NCBI GenBank assembly: GCA_030674155.1
Contig: CM060324.1
Location: 58,762,316-58,826,315, forward strand
Origin: Stramonita haemastoma
Taxonomy: Eukaryota; Mollusca; Gastropoda; Neogastropoda; Muricidae
Length of the DNA stretch: 64,000 nucleotides
Direction of reading: 5' to 3'
Part shown: positions 10,231 through 38,510 of the stretch, piece after piece
Layout: each line of letters opens with the position of its first letter
Position numbering within the stretch: position 1 is the first letter of the stretch
Translations under genes and position numbers: made by a program
Notes under the pieces: model-generated
What the model was told of the DNA's origin: nothing
Seen by the model: the letters and a program-made list of their open reading frames with translations, nothing else
Database searches by the model: none

Positions 10231-12260
10231 CTGAACTTCTCGGGTGAGATTACACAACAGTCTTCAGTCTTGAACTTCCAGCACGACATTCATTTCTTCA
10301 GCAGGTGTACAGGTGAGGCAGAGAATACCAGCTAACTTTGCCGTTTTTCACACTCCAGGGAATGCATCCATGAAATAAAGGATCTTTAACATGCATATTT
10401 GGTTTGATGCATGGGTGTATAGACTTGAAAGGAATAAAGGCACTAACAGGTCTGCATAAATTGTGACCTGGTAGATTAAAAAAAAAAAAAAAATTTGAAG
10501 CCAACTGAATCTCTGCCTTGACTCAAAACCAATGACTTCAGGACTGTTGGCAGTCACTTTTCTTCCAAAATATAGTTTATCACATCACCCCTCTTTCATC
10601 AATTTGCCTTGGAAAACACAACCTGTGATTTTCTGTCCTGTAATGGTTTGTCTCACTTTTACACATATGTTTTGAACAGTGAACCTATACTATATATACA
10701 GACCATTTTCAAGGGAATTCTTCGCATGTCAACCCCCATCCCCCCTCCTTTCACCCCCATTCCTCTTATCCACCACACATATTTCCTCCCCTATATTTGC
10801 CCCCCGCCCCACCCACCCCACCCTCCATCCTCCTAAGCAAGTTATGTCTATGAAGGGAATAGATACTGAAGACTGCTCATTCTGTCAACCCTGATTTGTT
10901 TAGCATACAGACAATCTTACACTTGCACACACACACACACACACGCACACACACATACACATACGCACGCGCGCAACGCACACACATACACACACACACA
11001 CGCACACGCACACCAAATCACTTACACAAATAAATAAAATAATTTTTAAAAAGAATACACAGAATACTAATCACATCAACAACAACAACAAATCAAGCTT
11101 GGCACTGGAGGGATTTAAAAAAAAAAAAAAAAATCAATAGTACAGTTTAAAAAAAAAAAAGTCAAACAAAATAACCACATCATGTGACATTCAAAGGGAC
11201 AAAAAAAAACAAGTCAAAAATACAAAGCAACCAAAAAGAAAACCAAACAACCCATTCAGAGACCCAGCATTTTTTTAAAAATCCAGAATGGGTCACCAAC
11301 CCCCCCCCCCCCTGCCGAAGAAACCAAACAAAACAACAGTGACCAAAAATCATCATTGACAACTGTTGCTTCTTCTAATATCTGTTCATTCTTAGAAATC
11401 TACAAGTCACTTCTCAAAAACAGGCCATCAGTCTCCCCCCCCCCCCCCCCGCCCATCAACAACGAGTGCATACACATGCTCTCTGTGTGAGGTACATCAA
11501 AGCATACACGGAATTTCTGGACGAAAACGTTGTAGGTTTAAAAATCTACAAAAATACTAGCTATCCCAAGGCTCTTAAGGCCGGCCAGTCAGTCGTTGCC
11601 CAGCTATTCTCTACAGGTAACAAAAAAGCAGAACACACATTTTACATCTTCAACTCAATGCATCTTTTTTTTTTTTTTTTAGTTGAAAAAAAAAAAGAAA
11701 AAAAAAAAAGAGCATTGGTGTCGGTGTACAGAAAACATTGCACCATCATGAGCAACAGGTTGAATGGAAAATTGAAAAGTATCTACGACGATTCATGGAA
11801 AATACCAAATATCTATGATTTTTTTTTTTTTTTTTAATTATGTATGACGATCCATGGACAATAGTGATGATTCACAGAAAATAAAAATTGTTTCAGACAA
11901 TGCTGACATTTGACAGAGGAAGTAAACCTGGAAGATTTTTTTTTTTTTAATCTGAATTTAATGAACAAAAAAATGTGAGGGAAGGGGGAATACATTGAAG
12001 GATATGACTCTACAATGGTTTACATTACATCTTCCTTGTTAAGTCTTTTTTAAAGGCTCTTATACAGGGGTAGGCTTCCTCGGTAATGTTGAAAACGTAG
12101 AGAATGAGAAGCACATTCAAAGACATGGCCTCCATAACATACATACATAAAGCACAGTCACATAATTCTGTGGGCAAACATGACATCCAAATGGAAAATG
12201 AAACTCCCAGGGAAAACAACAGTAGTGCTTGTAGCGTGCAAACTCTGACTGAATGAAAGT
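10231..12260. other. Gene-free interval; CA repeat at 10,928-11,015
   Basis: No recognisable exon. Contents: a CA/CG-containing dinucleotide tract, several A runs (11,117; 11,150; 11,690) and T runs (11,670; 11,820; 11,940), and C runs at 11,300 and 11,440. Confidence 0.6.
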
Positions 12261-12267
12261 TTCGTGG

Positions 12268-12306
<39 letters not shown>

Positions 12307-12416
12307 CACAAAACGACACACACACGACGGGGACTGGATGTAAAAAACACATGAGTGCTTATCCATTATCGTCGACATAAAAGAATAAATAATAAATAAA
12401 TTTTTTAAAAATAAAC

Positions 12417-12455
<39 letters not shown>

Positions 12456-12475
12456 GTACATATACAGACTCACTC
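12261..12475 (+). repeat. Two CA microsatellites flanking a family A SINE tail
   Basis: CA tracts at about 12,270-12,304 and 12,419-12,452 enclose GGGGACTGGATGTAAAAAACAC...GAGTGCTTATCC...TCGACATAAAAG, which is the last ~80 bp of SINE family A in plus orientation. Confidence 0.8.
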
Positions 12476-12534
12476 GCCATGATAGTTACCCATAAATTAC
12501 TAATCTATTGCAGGTTGAACAAGTTGTGACATCA

Positions 12535-13225
12535 AGTTAGAAATTCCAAACCGACATCAGCTGAAAATTCCTATCTGGTGTCAGCAGAAAATTCCAAACT
12601 GGTACCAAATGAACATATCTGACATCAGCTGAAAACTCCAAACTAACATCAGCTGAAAATTCCAAACTGACATCAGCTGAAAATTCCAAACTGACATCAG
12701 ATGAAAATTCCAAACCAACATCAGCTGAAAATTCTGAACTGACATCAGCTGAAAATTCCAAACTGACATCAGCTGAAAATTCGAGGGACATCAGCTGAAA
12801 TCCAACTCATCAGATGAAAATTCCAAACTGACATCAGCTGAAAATTCCAAATGACATCAGCTGAAAATTCCAATCTAACATCATCTGAAAATCCCAAACA
12901 GACATCAGATGAAAATTCCAAACTGACATCAGATGAAAATTCCAAACCAACATCAGCTGAAAATCCTGAACTGACATCAGCTGAAAATTCCAAGCTGACA
13001 TCAGCTGAAAACTCCAATCTGACATCAGCTGAAAATTCCAAACTGACATCAGATGAAAATTTCAAACTGACATCAGCTGAAAATTCCAAACCAACATCAG
13101 CTAAAATTCTGAATCTGACATCAGCTGAAAATTCCTGAACTGACATCAGCTGAAAATCCCAATGACTGCACATCAGCTGGAAGGTTCCCAAACTGACATC
13201 AGCTGAAAATCCCAAACTGACCCGT
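12535..13225. repeat. 24-bp minisatellite (CAGCTG/CAGATG variants) with higher-order pattern
   Basis: About 28 tandem copies of ACATCAGCTGAAAATTCCAA plus ACTG. Units differ at fixed positions (CAGCTG or CAGATG; AAACTG, AACCAA or TGAACTG). The ordered set CAGATG, then CCAACATCAG, then TGAACTGACATCAG recurs at about 12,690, 12,920 and 13,050, so blocks of several units were duplicated together. The repeated peptides in all frames are a by-product of the 24-bp period. Confidence 0.95.
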
Positions 13226-13287
13226 CACCATCACAGACCATGGTGTCATACTGGTTTCTTTCTCCTTCAATCAACAAAGCAAAATTT

Positions 13288-13310
13288 TCCTCTCTCTCTC
13301 TCTCTCTCTC

Positions 13311-13406
<96 letters not shown>

Positions 13407-13407
13407 C

Positions 13408-13486
<79 letters not shown>

Positions 13487-13528
13487 CTCCTCTCTCCTCT
13501 CTCTCTCCTCTCCCTCCCTCCCTCTCCT

Positions 13529-13560
<32 letters not shown>
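13288..13560. repeat. Long CT microsatellite
   Basis: About 270 bp of CT dinucleotides with scattered CC and CCT interruptions. Confidence 0.97.
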
Positions 13561-15235
13561 GCTGGGGCAGACATAAGACAGCAGAAGGAAGGCAGACGCC
13601 ACTTCCCCATCGGTCAGTTGGGAAAGAAGCCAACTCCTAATTAACTCATTGCTGTCCAGCCCAGGCCTGACCAGACAAGCTCCATCACAGATCAAAACAA
13701 GGCAACAAGGTCCATCAAACAAAACATAAATAAATAAATAATAGATAAATAAATAAATAGATAAATAAATGAATAACCAACCAAAAAAATTCCACACAAG
13801 AGTCACCGAGAAAAGACAACAGGCCCACTGAAGCCTATAACAAACTAGAGACGTGAAAAGCAGTCTTCTGTGTGGATAAGAAAAGGTTAATAAAAAATGT
13901 TTTTTTAAAGACAAACACACTCACACATGCACACACACACACATGCACACACACACACACAGACACACACACACACACGTACGCACACACACACACGCAC
14001 ACACACACACACACGCACGCACATACACACACACACACACAAAAGAAAACATGTACACAAGCTTTCTACTTAAAATACCGTGCCACAGCTCATATCAATG
14101 TCTTTAGTGCATTCCTACTCCAGTGCTGTCTCCGCTATACGTGAACTAACTCCTTGACGCCGGGTAAAGCAGCGTCCAGAGCATGAACCTAAAGCTACAC
14201 ACAGAAGCAGAGGAAGGAACTAAGCACTGACCTCACAATTACCCAACACTGGTCCAACAACCAGGGACCGACCACTTAACACAAACCTAGCAACCAGCAA
14301 CTTATCGCCAACAACACAAATCGGCGTTATCAGACAACCTCTACAACTCTTGTTACATTCTTGGTGCCCCCGATTCTGTGAGTTGTTGGGAAAGGGCATG
14401 GAGGTTGGGGTGGGAGGGAAGGGGGGGGGACTTGAGTGCTGAAGAAAGGGATGTTCTTCTCCTGGTTTGTCTGTCATGGATGGTGTCGTAAGGAGAACGA
14501 TGACACTCTCCTGTAAGAGGTTGTCTTCAGGTCTAGCACCCATCTATCAAAGATGTCATCAGGAGATGTACACCGTAATTTTTTTTTTTTTTAAATTTTT
14601 TTTTTATGTACAACATAGTTAACTTGGAAGCTAATATGTTGATATTCCATAATGTTTCTACTGCCACCGTCCCAATCTGTTGCTACTGGAGGCATGGTTT
14701 GTGGTGTGGTGTGGTGACAGTCAGGGTGAGAAAGTAACTGTTCCCCTTACACACACACGCGGACCGTGTCTGCTGTATGAGATAGGTGGTGGTCCATGTA
14801 TGTATCTGTACTGAGCTCTGTCAAAAACCAACAATCAATATCTTGTAACAGCTGATCAAAATACACACACAAAAATATCAGTTTTGTGATCAGGTCTACT
14901 GGACGTTGAGATTTTTAACACTCTCTATAAATCGTACGTACATCAATTCATTCATATCAAAATGGAATATCGCAATTGTGGGGAGATTGAGCGGCTACGT
15001 AGCCTTTGTGCAGTTTTCAAAAAAAAAAAGAAAAAAAAAGGCCAAGGAATTATCTTTTTAATTCTCTCTGTGAAGGTGTGTGCCAGAAAGAAAAATAAGA
15101 GGACAAGTGTTGTGATACAACAGAAACACAAGTAAAAAAAAACAAACCAACTTGTGTGCTCCTCAAAAAAAAAAAGTCATGGCAGAATTGGGAAAACCGT
15201 ACAGCACTTCAGGGATGAGTTGTAGGAAAGGTGGA
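13561..15235. other. Gene-free interval with CA and ATAA repeats
   Basis: ATAAATAA-type repeats lie at 13,726-13,775 and a CA tract at 13,915-14,042. A 107-codon minus-strand open frame (14,220-14,543) is Pro-rich, has no recognisable domain and no supporting context, so it is not called as a gene. T runs lie at 14,579-14,605 and A runs near 15,018. Confidence 0.55.
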
Positions 15236-15850
15236 AGATCAAAATGGGATTAATTATCACTTCTGTCAGACCCACTGACCACTGCTCTCTACAGTGACCA
15301 CACTCGCTGTGAAATGGGATTAATTATCACTCCTGTCAGACCCACTGACCACTGCTCTCTACAGTGACCACACTCGCTGTGAAATGGGATTAATTATCAC
15401 TTCTGTCAGACCCACTGACACTGCTCTCTACAGTGACCGCACTCGCTGTGAAATGGGTTTAATTATCACTTCTGTCAGACCCACTGACCACTGCTCTCTA
15501 CAGTGACCGCACTCGCTGTGAAATGGGATTAATTATCACTTCTGTCAGACCCACTGACCACTGCTCTCTACAGTGACCGCACTCGCTGTGAAATGGGATT
15601 AATTATCACTTCTGTCGTACCTACAGACCACTGTTCTCTACAATCTCTACACGCACTCGCTGTGAAATGAAATTATCACTTCTGTTGGAACTACTGACCA
15701 CTGTTATCTACAGTGACCGCACTCGCTGTGAAATGAAATGATCACTCCTGTCGGACCCACTGACCACTGCTATCTACAGTGACCGCACTCGCTGTGAAAT
15801 GGGATTAATTATCACTTCTGTCAGAACTACTGACCACTGCCCTTTACAGT
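15236..15850. repeat. 70-bp tandem repeat, about nine units
   Basis: Units begin at GGGATTAATTATCAC (15,246; 15,316; 15,386; 15,455; 15,525; 15,595) with a 70-bp period, then become diverged up to 15,850. Each unit holds GACCACTG-CTCTCTA-CAGTGACC. On the minus strand this pairs as a 9-bp stem with a 7-nt loop if two G-U pairs are allowed. No spacers and no coding frame. Confidence 0.95.
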
Positions 15851-18800
15851 GATAAAAGACCTGACTCGAACAGCCATAGTCAACAGAACCTTCACAGCTG
15901 GTCACCTCCTTAAGTGACCAAATATGGGTTCTGTTTATTACATATCTCAAATCAATCCTGTGAAAAAAAAAAATTCAGATATATAAAAAAAAAAAAAAAA
16001 AAAGGTCGCTGTTAAACTGGACATACAGACCATCTCTTTTTGTTTACCGTTTTATGTGTTTCCTTGGATTTTTTAAATTTTCATCAGACGCTTTTTCAGC
16101 AGATAAAACACATCACCAAACACAGACAATAACCATGACAACCGAGGGGTTTTTTTTTTGTTTTTTTTTTTTTTATCTTTTACATAATATATGTAAAGGA
16201 TCAGAGTTGTGCTGGATTTCAAACAGTGATAATACAATTATAAACTGGTAGTAACAACCGCATAAGATCTGAAAAAATGTGTTCTCTTTAGAGCTGATCT
16301 GAACAGACGCACCTGCCTATGATACATTTTCTGCACTTATCAAATTACCCACATTTTTCCTCAAATTACTTACAAATGCACTTTAAAAAATCTTTGAAGA
16401 CAAAATATTCCAGAGAATCTTATTCATTCACTAAAAGGATTTAGGAATATGTGAACATTATCCTTTCACATGATTTTTTTTGTAGAAAATTGTACAGCAA
16501 TATGTTACTGAACGAAGCAGAACAGTCAAAATAAGTCCATACAAGTGTTCTCCTTTTTCTCCCTGTTACGCAGATTTGAAATCCACAGAAACAAACCCAC
16601 CAGAAAAAGATTATCTGGTTTCTTCTAACGGGTCCAGGGGCCAGTTTCAGGAAAGCGTGGTTGCACCACGTCATTGACCTTCTGTCAAATTGACCCCAGG
16701 TTACAACCTGCCTAACAGCTGTCTTGTGTGTTGAAGTGTGAGGACCATATCTCATAGTCTTCAAGCTTTCTAATCCACTCAACAGCACTTATTTTACATC
16801 AATTTTAGTTTCTATGTCATTTCAGATACCTCTTTCTTTTTTTTTTAAAATGAAAGCATACATTCCCTACATTAGGGAAGCTTATCTTAACCATGCAGTC
16901 ATACAGATCTGTCTCTTTGTACCGTTACCCGTCTACATATCCAGAGGCAGGTCTTGCTGAAATTCTTCCACGTTCTTGAACGTTTTTCATTTTGAAGTGA
17001 ATTACCCACAAAGGCCCAGCCTGAATAAATGGTAACATAGTTCATTTATGCTTTTCATTCAATATTTCTTGTTATTTTGGGTCATGTTGTCACTGAGTTC
17101 AGAAGCAGTATTGGAGTTTGGGCAGCATAACGATCTGTATAACTAGGAGGGGAGGGGGGAGGGGGTGTGAACTGAGATGAATAATTCCTTAGAACTTGAT
17201 TTCATGAACAGAACTTGTCTGCTCAGACACTGCAGTTGTTTGGCGGAGTACCAACTGTGATTGCCTGCTTTCTAATAACTAGCACTAATGCTACTGCATG
17301 CCATACAGGCCTATAGGTGAAACAGGCTGAGTGTGCCCACTCACTCTCAAGCACAAGGTACTTACTGTCAACGGATCAACTATTTCAAAGTCTATCTGAA
17401 ACAAATGAATGTTGAAAGTCCATCGGAATCTTAAACAATTTTGGATACTTGTTAACATCCTTTGATCGGTTGGAACATACAGGAACTGTTCTTATTGCGT
17501 CATTCCTCTGTTCATTTTTTTTTTTTTTTTTTTAAGATTCACTCAAAGTACAAATTTACAAATAATAAGATTTTAACCCCTTCATTCCCAGCAAAACTTT
17601 TGCAGCAACACATTCAAGCAGCTAGCCATAGCAAAGAAAAAGCAAGGAAAGATACCGCAACCTTCAAATGCCTGCACCTATGCTTCAGTTCTGAACCATA
17701 GTCAAGGTAAGGACCTAAGTGACAAGTACCATACCCACTCAAGCTGACAACTTCTCAAACATCAAAGCAACACCCAAATGAATAACAGCCCCTGATTTCA
17801 TCATACATATTGGTGGTTAGGGCAGCTCGTTATATAAGTGCGCTGTTGGTGGTGTATGAGTTAATTTAAAGTTGAATTACAATCTTCCCTTATTTGCCGA
17901 GCTATCACATTCTCTCAGCACACCCACACTGAAAGTACATAAACAACTGTGTGCCAACGCTAACGCATTCTGAAAGTGTTCTGCAGCGAGGCCCACAAAC
18001 CTCACTGCTTTTCCAAAAGCAACCGACGTATTTCAACGAGCTGAGAAAAGGACAATCCATATGTATTCCTCCTTCCTATGGAATGCACAACGGGAACTGA
18101 CAACACATCCTCCAAACAGTCCTGTGATAGATTCAAACCAGTCTGGGTCTGACAGCTGAATGCGAGAAAGAGATAAAAAAAAACACACAAAAAACCAACA
18201 AAGAAGAAGAATCTCATACTTGCATCAACTTGGTCTCACAAATTGTTTAAAGTTTGAGCACGCATGAACTAAGCAAAAGCCAGCACAGTCACCCCTCAAA
18301 AATGACCGTTTTTCCCTACTGAGTATCCATCCAGCAAAACCACACCTCACAGAATACATGACCCCCCCCCCACCCCCCCCAAACCTACTTACACAAGCAG
18401 CCTAAACAAAATGTAGGAACAAAGCCAGAAAAAAAAAATGTCTAGCAAAAAGCATTCACATGTAAAAACAAAATAAAGAACGTTTTTCCAAGTTCCGTCC
18501 AGTAGAAGTCGACATCAACACTTAAAAACTTGCTGACAGCGTGTTTGCTCACAACCCACCCACCCGTCCCACCCCTATTCCCACACAGGTAAAGAACCCT
18601 GTTCAGTTTCCGCAACACTCACCCTTGTCTATCCACTACGACCAAGGGAAGAAGAGAGAGAGAGAGAGCTTCCCGGACATAAGCACCAAATATTCGCATA
18701 CAACCACGGGCTGACAATCTCTGGCCAAACGCACAACCTTGGTTAAGAGCGCGTCAACGCCGACGCAAGATTCTGAAGTGGTGGTGGTGGTGGTGGTGGT

Positions 18801-19000
18801 GGTTCCCGTTGGTGACAGTGGCGCTGATGTCCAGAGGTAAGGGGTCAAAAGGTCAAGGTCAGATATGTTTCCACTGGCTCGGTGACAAGCGGCGGCAGGG
18901 AGGGAGGGTGACGGCACAGCAGTGAGGGCGTCGCCTTCGTCAGGGCGTTGATTGTCTCTGGGGGTCTGTTCTCACCCTGCCCTTCCTCAGGCCTCTGCAA
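15851..19000. other. Gene-free, largely single-copy-looking interval
   Basis: No exon recognised. It includes poly(A) tracts near 15,990 and T runs at 16,150 and 17,515. A moderately GC-rich patch at 18,540-18,985 contains a GTGGTGGTGG run (18,778-18,803) and an open minus-strand frame of 93 codons without recognisable similarity. The patch could be part of an extended TTBK 3' UTR. Confidence 0.5.
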
Positions 19001-19002
19001 TC

Positions 19003-19006
<4 letters not shown>

Positions 19007-19069
<63 letters not shown>

Positions 19070-19092
19070 GCACACACACACATACACACATA

Positions 19093-19131
<39 letters not shown>

Positions 19132-19153
19132 GCACACGCACAGAGACACACAC

Positions 19154-19193
<40 letters not shown>

Positions 19194-19215
19194 ACACACA
19201 CAGACACACAGTCAG
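19007..19215. repeat. CA microsatellite
   Basis: About 210 bp of CA with CG, TA and GA substitutions. Confidence 0.97.
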
Positions 19216-19384
19216 CTGATGAGGCTTCTGCCTAAAACAGAGCACTACTGTAACTTCTACCAAAGGTAAACTTTACTTGGCTAAAACTATTAATTGTTGT
19301 TGATTGCTTGGTGTGTTGTATAGGTCAAATGCAAGTGCTTTGATTTGTTTTTAGCAAGATATAGCGCTATATAAATTCCATGAT

Positions 19385-19423
<39 letters not shown>

Positions 19424-20225
19424 TTATTATTATTATTATCATCATCATTATCATTATATTATTGTTATCATCATTATTATTACTTCTTCAGAATTTTGGG
19501 GGTATTACAATGACTTTTTTAGGCAGTGTGTTCTGGGTCAAGAAGAATCTGATGAAGCCCTTCACTCTCCTGGTGGCAAGGTGCATGCTGGGTATGTTTG
19601 TGTCATCCATGATGTTGACTACAGCTACTTACTCCAATATGAAAAGTGGATGGGGTTTTAATCTAGGCTTGACGCCATGACGACACTGTCATTAATTAAC
19701 ACTGTGTGCTTTGGCACTCAGCACCCCACAGCCTTATCCAATCATGCCCTTCTGTTCACAACAGAAATGATCCAACTGCAGTGCAGGGTTTCCTCAGGCT
19801 AGGAGTCTTACGGCAGCTTAAAACCAGCCAGGGGCACTTGTGGATGGTGGGATTTAAGATGAGTTTACTAATCCTACGAAAAGTTTCACCTACTGTTGTC
19901 GAATTGCGTTGACAAGCTATCCACCTCATTACCAATGGAGTTTTTCTTTCTCTTTTTTTCTTGTAAGTATACTGGAGGTGTGTGGCAAGAGGCAACTCCA
20001 TTGACCCCTGTGTCCTTCAACTTCAAGGACTCCAGCGCAGTGCAGCAACTGCTATGGGACTTATGATATCCTATCTTGCTGTGGTCACCCCCCTCCCCCC
20101 CCCCCCCACCTCTCACCCCACCACCCCCCTCACCACCACTCTCTATTTCAAGATTTCATTCTATACATTCCAATCCACTTTCAAATCAAAAGGATGACAA
20201 CAGTTCCTGAAACGACTGCTGCTAC
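19216..20225. other. Gene-free interval with GTA/TTA triplets
   Basis: A run of about 12 GTA triplets (19,387-19,422) is followed by TTATTA/TCATCA triplets to about 19,480. The next 200 bp (GTGTTCTGGGTCAAGAAG ... CAAGGTGCATGCTGG) share an unnamed repeat with about 9,100-9,235. No gene recognised. Confidence 0.55.
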
Positions 20226-20690
20226 TGCTGTCCATAGTACTTCTACTACTACTATAGCAGTACTACTATGACCATGATGACAAAAATCACTACTGCAACT
20301 ACTGCAGTTCTTACTACTGCTGCTACTAATACTTCTGCTTTACTACTTCTCCTACTACTACTGCTGCTACTTCTGCCACTGATGCTACTACTACTACTTC
20401 TGCTGCTACTACCACTTCCACTTCTACTACCACTTCCACTACTGCTACTGCTGCTGCTGCTGCTGCTACTACTACTACTACTACTACTACTACTGCTACT
20501 GCTACTACTACTGCTACTGCTAGTGCTACTACTTCTGCTACTACTTCTGCTACTACTACTGCTACTACTTCTGCTACTACTACTGCTACTTCTACTACTT
20601 CCACTACTACTACTACTACTACTACTACTTCTGCAGCTACTACTATTACTACTACTGCTACTACTACTACTACTGCTACTACTTTTTCAT
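20226..20690. repeat. 450-bp imperfect CTA/CTG/CTT trinucleotide array
   Basis: Nearly continuous YYR triplets (CTA, CTG, CTT, with CCA and GCA interruptions) hold one phase for about 450 bp, giving a poly-Leu frame on the plus strand and Val/Ala-rich frames on the minus strand. The CTA:CTG mixture and lack of flanking coding sequence indicate a microsatellite, not a protein. Confidence 0.95.
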
Positions 20691-20824
20691 CTTTCTCTTT
20701 CTTCCTTGCTCTTAACTCTGTAGTTCTGTTCACCACAGAACGGATTTTTGTGGATGTGAAGTGATGGTTTTCCTGTGCCAGTAAGGCAGCCACGCTCTGT
20801 CATCCGGGATTATGATGTCTGAAC

Positions 20825-21060
20825 ATCACACCAGTGTGCTTCAGATGAGACTATAAACCGAGGCCCCGTGTGTGAACGCACGCAGAACATCTTGCGCGCA
20901 CGTTAAATCCTGTTCCGCTTTTCGTAAGAGAAGGCCATTGTGTGCCGGTGGGAACAGATGAAATTTACAAAAACTGCATATACATGGGGACTGGATGTAA
21001 AAAAAAAAAAAGGCACACGAGTGCTTATTCCATTATCCTCAATATAAAAGAATAAATAAA
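20825..21060 (+). repeat. SINE family A, 3' two-thirds
   Basis: GATGAGACTATAAACCGAGG, GAACGCACGCAGAACATC, ATCCTGTTCCGCTTTTCG and CTCAATATAAAAG match the other family A copies in order. The tRNA-like head is missing. Confidence 0.85.
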
Positions 21061-21362
21061 TGAATATTTTCAAAAAATAATAAATTGGGTTTTCTTTACT
21101 TCTGCATGCAGTTTTACAGGCCCTGTGCGTGACCTTTTCAAGGTGGTAAGGTAAGAATGCCTACAGGTAAATGCTTTCTCACACAGAACCTCCATTTAAC
21201 ACTCTATCCAAAGGGCTGGAAGAGGATTGATATCTACACAGTTATACTGAATGGTATCACATTGATTCGTAATGTATCGTACTGTACTGTATGCACTGCT
21301 TTGTATGTGAGCATGCATTTGGAGGGGGGTGGAGGTGAAGGAGGAGGAGGAGAGGGAGGTGT

Positions 21363-21433
<71 letters not shown>

Positions 21434-22007
21434 ATACTTTTACGCTTGCAAGGAAGAGAACACAACATATCCACATTGTGTGACACTTCATGACTGTTTC
21501 CACATGAATGTACACACACATGCACTTTCCTGTATGCATGCACAGAGACAACAATATATATTTTGCATTTACTTTTCACATTATCTAACCAATCTTCATT
21601 CCATACCTTGTGCAGACAACAAATACCCAAACCCCCACCGTTACAACTTAGAGGTGCACAACATAAACAAGCATGCCCAACAAAAAACAACAATGATAGC
21701 ATTCTCCAAAACCCACATCCCACAAAATCAAACAAAAAAAAACAAAAAAACCACATCCACGACCACACACACACACACACTCACGCACACCAAAAGAAAA
21801 CAAAAGAAAATGCATACCAGTGTTTAAAACGTCGAACAAGGCAATTGCACTGACTCTGACACACAAGCGAGACGACAAGAACTAAACAGTATGGCAGGGG
21901 GGAAGGGTCAAAGGGAAGGGGAAGAAACACCGAGAAGGAAATCGACGAAGAAGGAAAAGGGGCATAACTGGCAGTGCAGGCTGGAAGCTAGAGCAGAAGA
22001 GTGCATG
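21061..22007. other. Interval 3' to the TTBK stop codon, with GT microsatellite
   Basis: A (GT)n tract lies at 21,362-21,430 and a CA block at 21,765-21,790. No gene on the plus strand. On the minus strand this is the beginning of the presumed TTBK 3' UTR. Confidence 0.6.
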
Positions 22008-38070
<16,063 letters not shown>

Positions 38071-38082
38071 GACGACAATGGG

Positions 38083-38330
38083 CTGTGTGCAGAGGAGAGG
38101 GACGCCCCCCTCAGAGCGGGCCGAGCGTTTTCTCTCTCTTTAGGGCAGCACAGGCTGGAACTCCCGCCCCCCTGTTTACCCCATCATGCGCCCCTCTCCT
38201 GCCAGTGCCTGCAACCGCAACCACCATCCCTAATTCAGTTAACACGCCGTACCACCCCCCCCTCTCCATTCAACAGACTTCGCTGTAGGTGTCTTTGCGG
38301 AAATGTTCGTTATTAGAGCATCGTCACTGA
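38083..38330. other. GC-rich segment upstream of TTBK exon 1
   Basis: C-rich, moderately CpG-containing sequence. It could be intron or an alternative promoter; no defining motif was recognised. Confidence 0.4.
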
Positions 38331-38510
38331 TCCTTCTCCTTCTTCAACATTCTTTGAATCTTCTACATTCTTGTCTTCTTCTTTGTCTTCGTCTTCTTTT
38401 TCTTCTTCTTCTTCTTCATCTTCTTCTTTTTTTTCTTCTTCTTCTTCTTCCTCCTCCTCCTCCTCCTCTTCCTCCTCCTTCTCCTTTTCCGTTTTCTTCT
38501 TCTTTCTGGT
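38331..38510. repeat. Pyrimidine triplet tract (CTT/TCC)
   Basis: TTCTTCTTCTTC and CTCCTCCTCCTCC stretches, about 180 bp. Confidence 0.92.

Noticed and set aside
12537..13215. Repeated eight-residue peptides in several frames
   Set aside because: The 24-bp period keeps all frames open; no initiation or domain evidence.
14220..14543. 107-codon minus-strand frame
   Set aside because: Pro-rich but without domain or splice support; may be 3' UTR sequence.
15236..15850. CRISPR-like direct repeats
   Set aside because: Units are contiguous with no variable spacers, and the genome is eukaryotic.
20268..20793. 151-155-codon Leu-rich and Val/Ala-rich frames
   Set aside because: Translation of the CTA/CTG/CTT triplet array.
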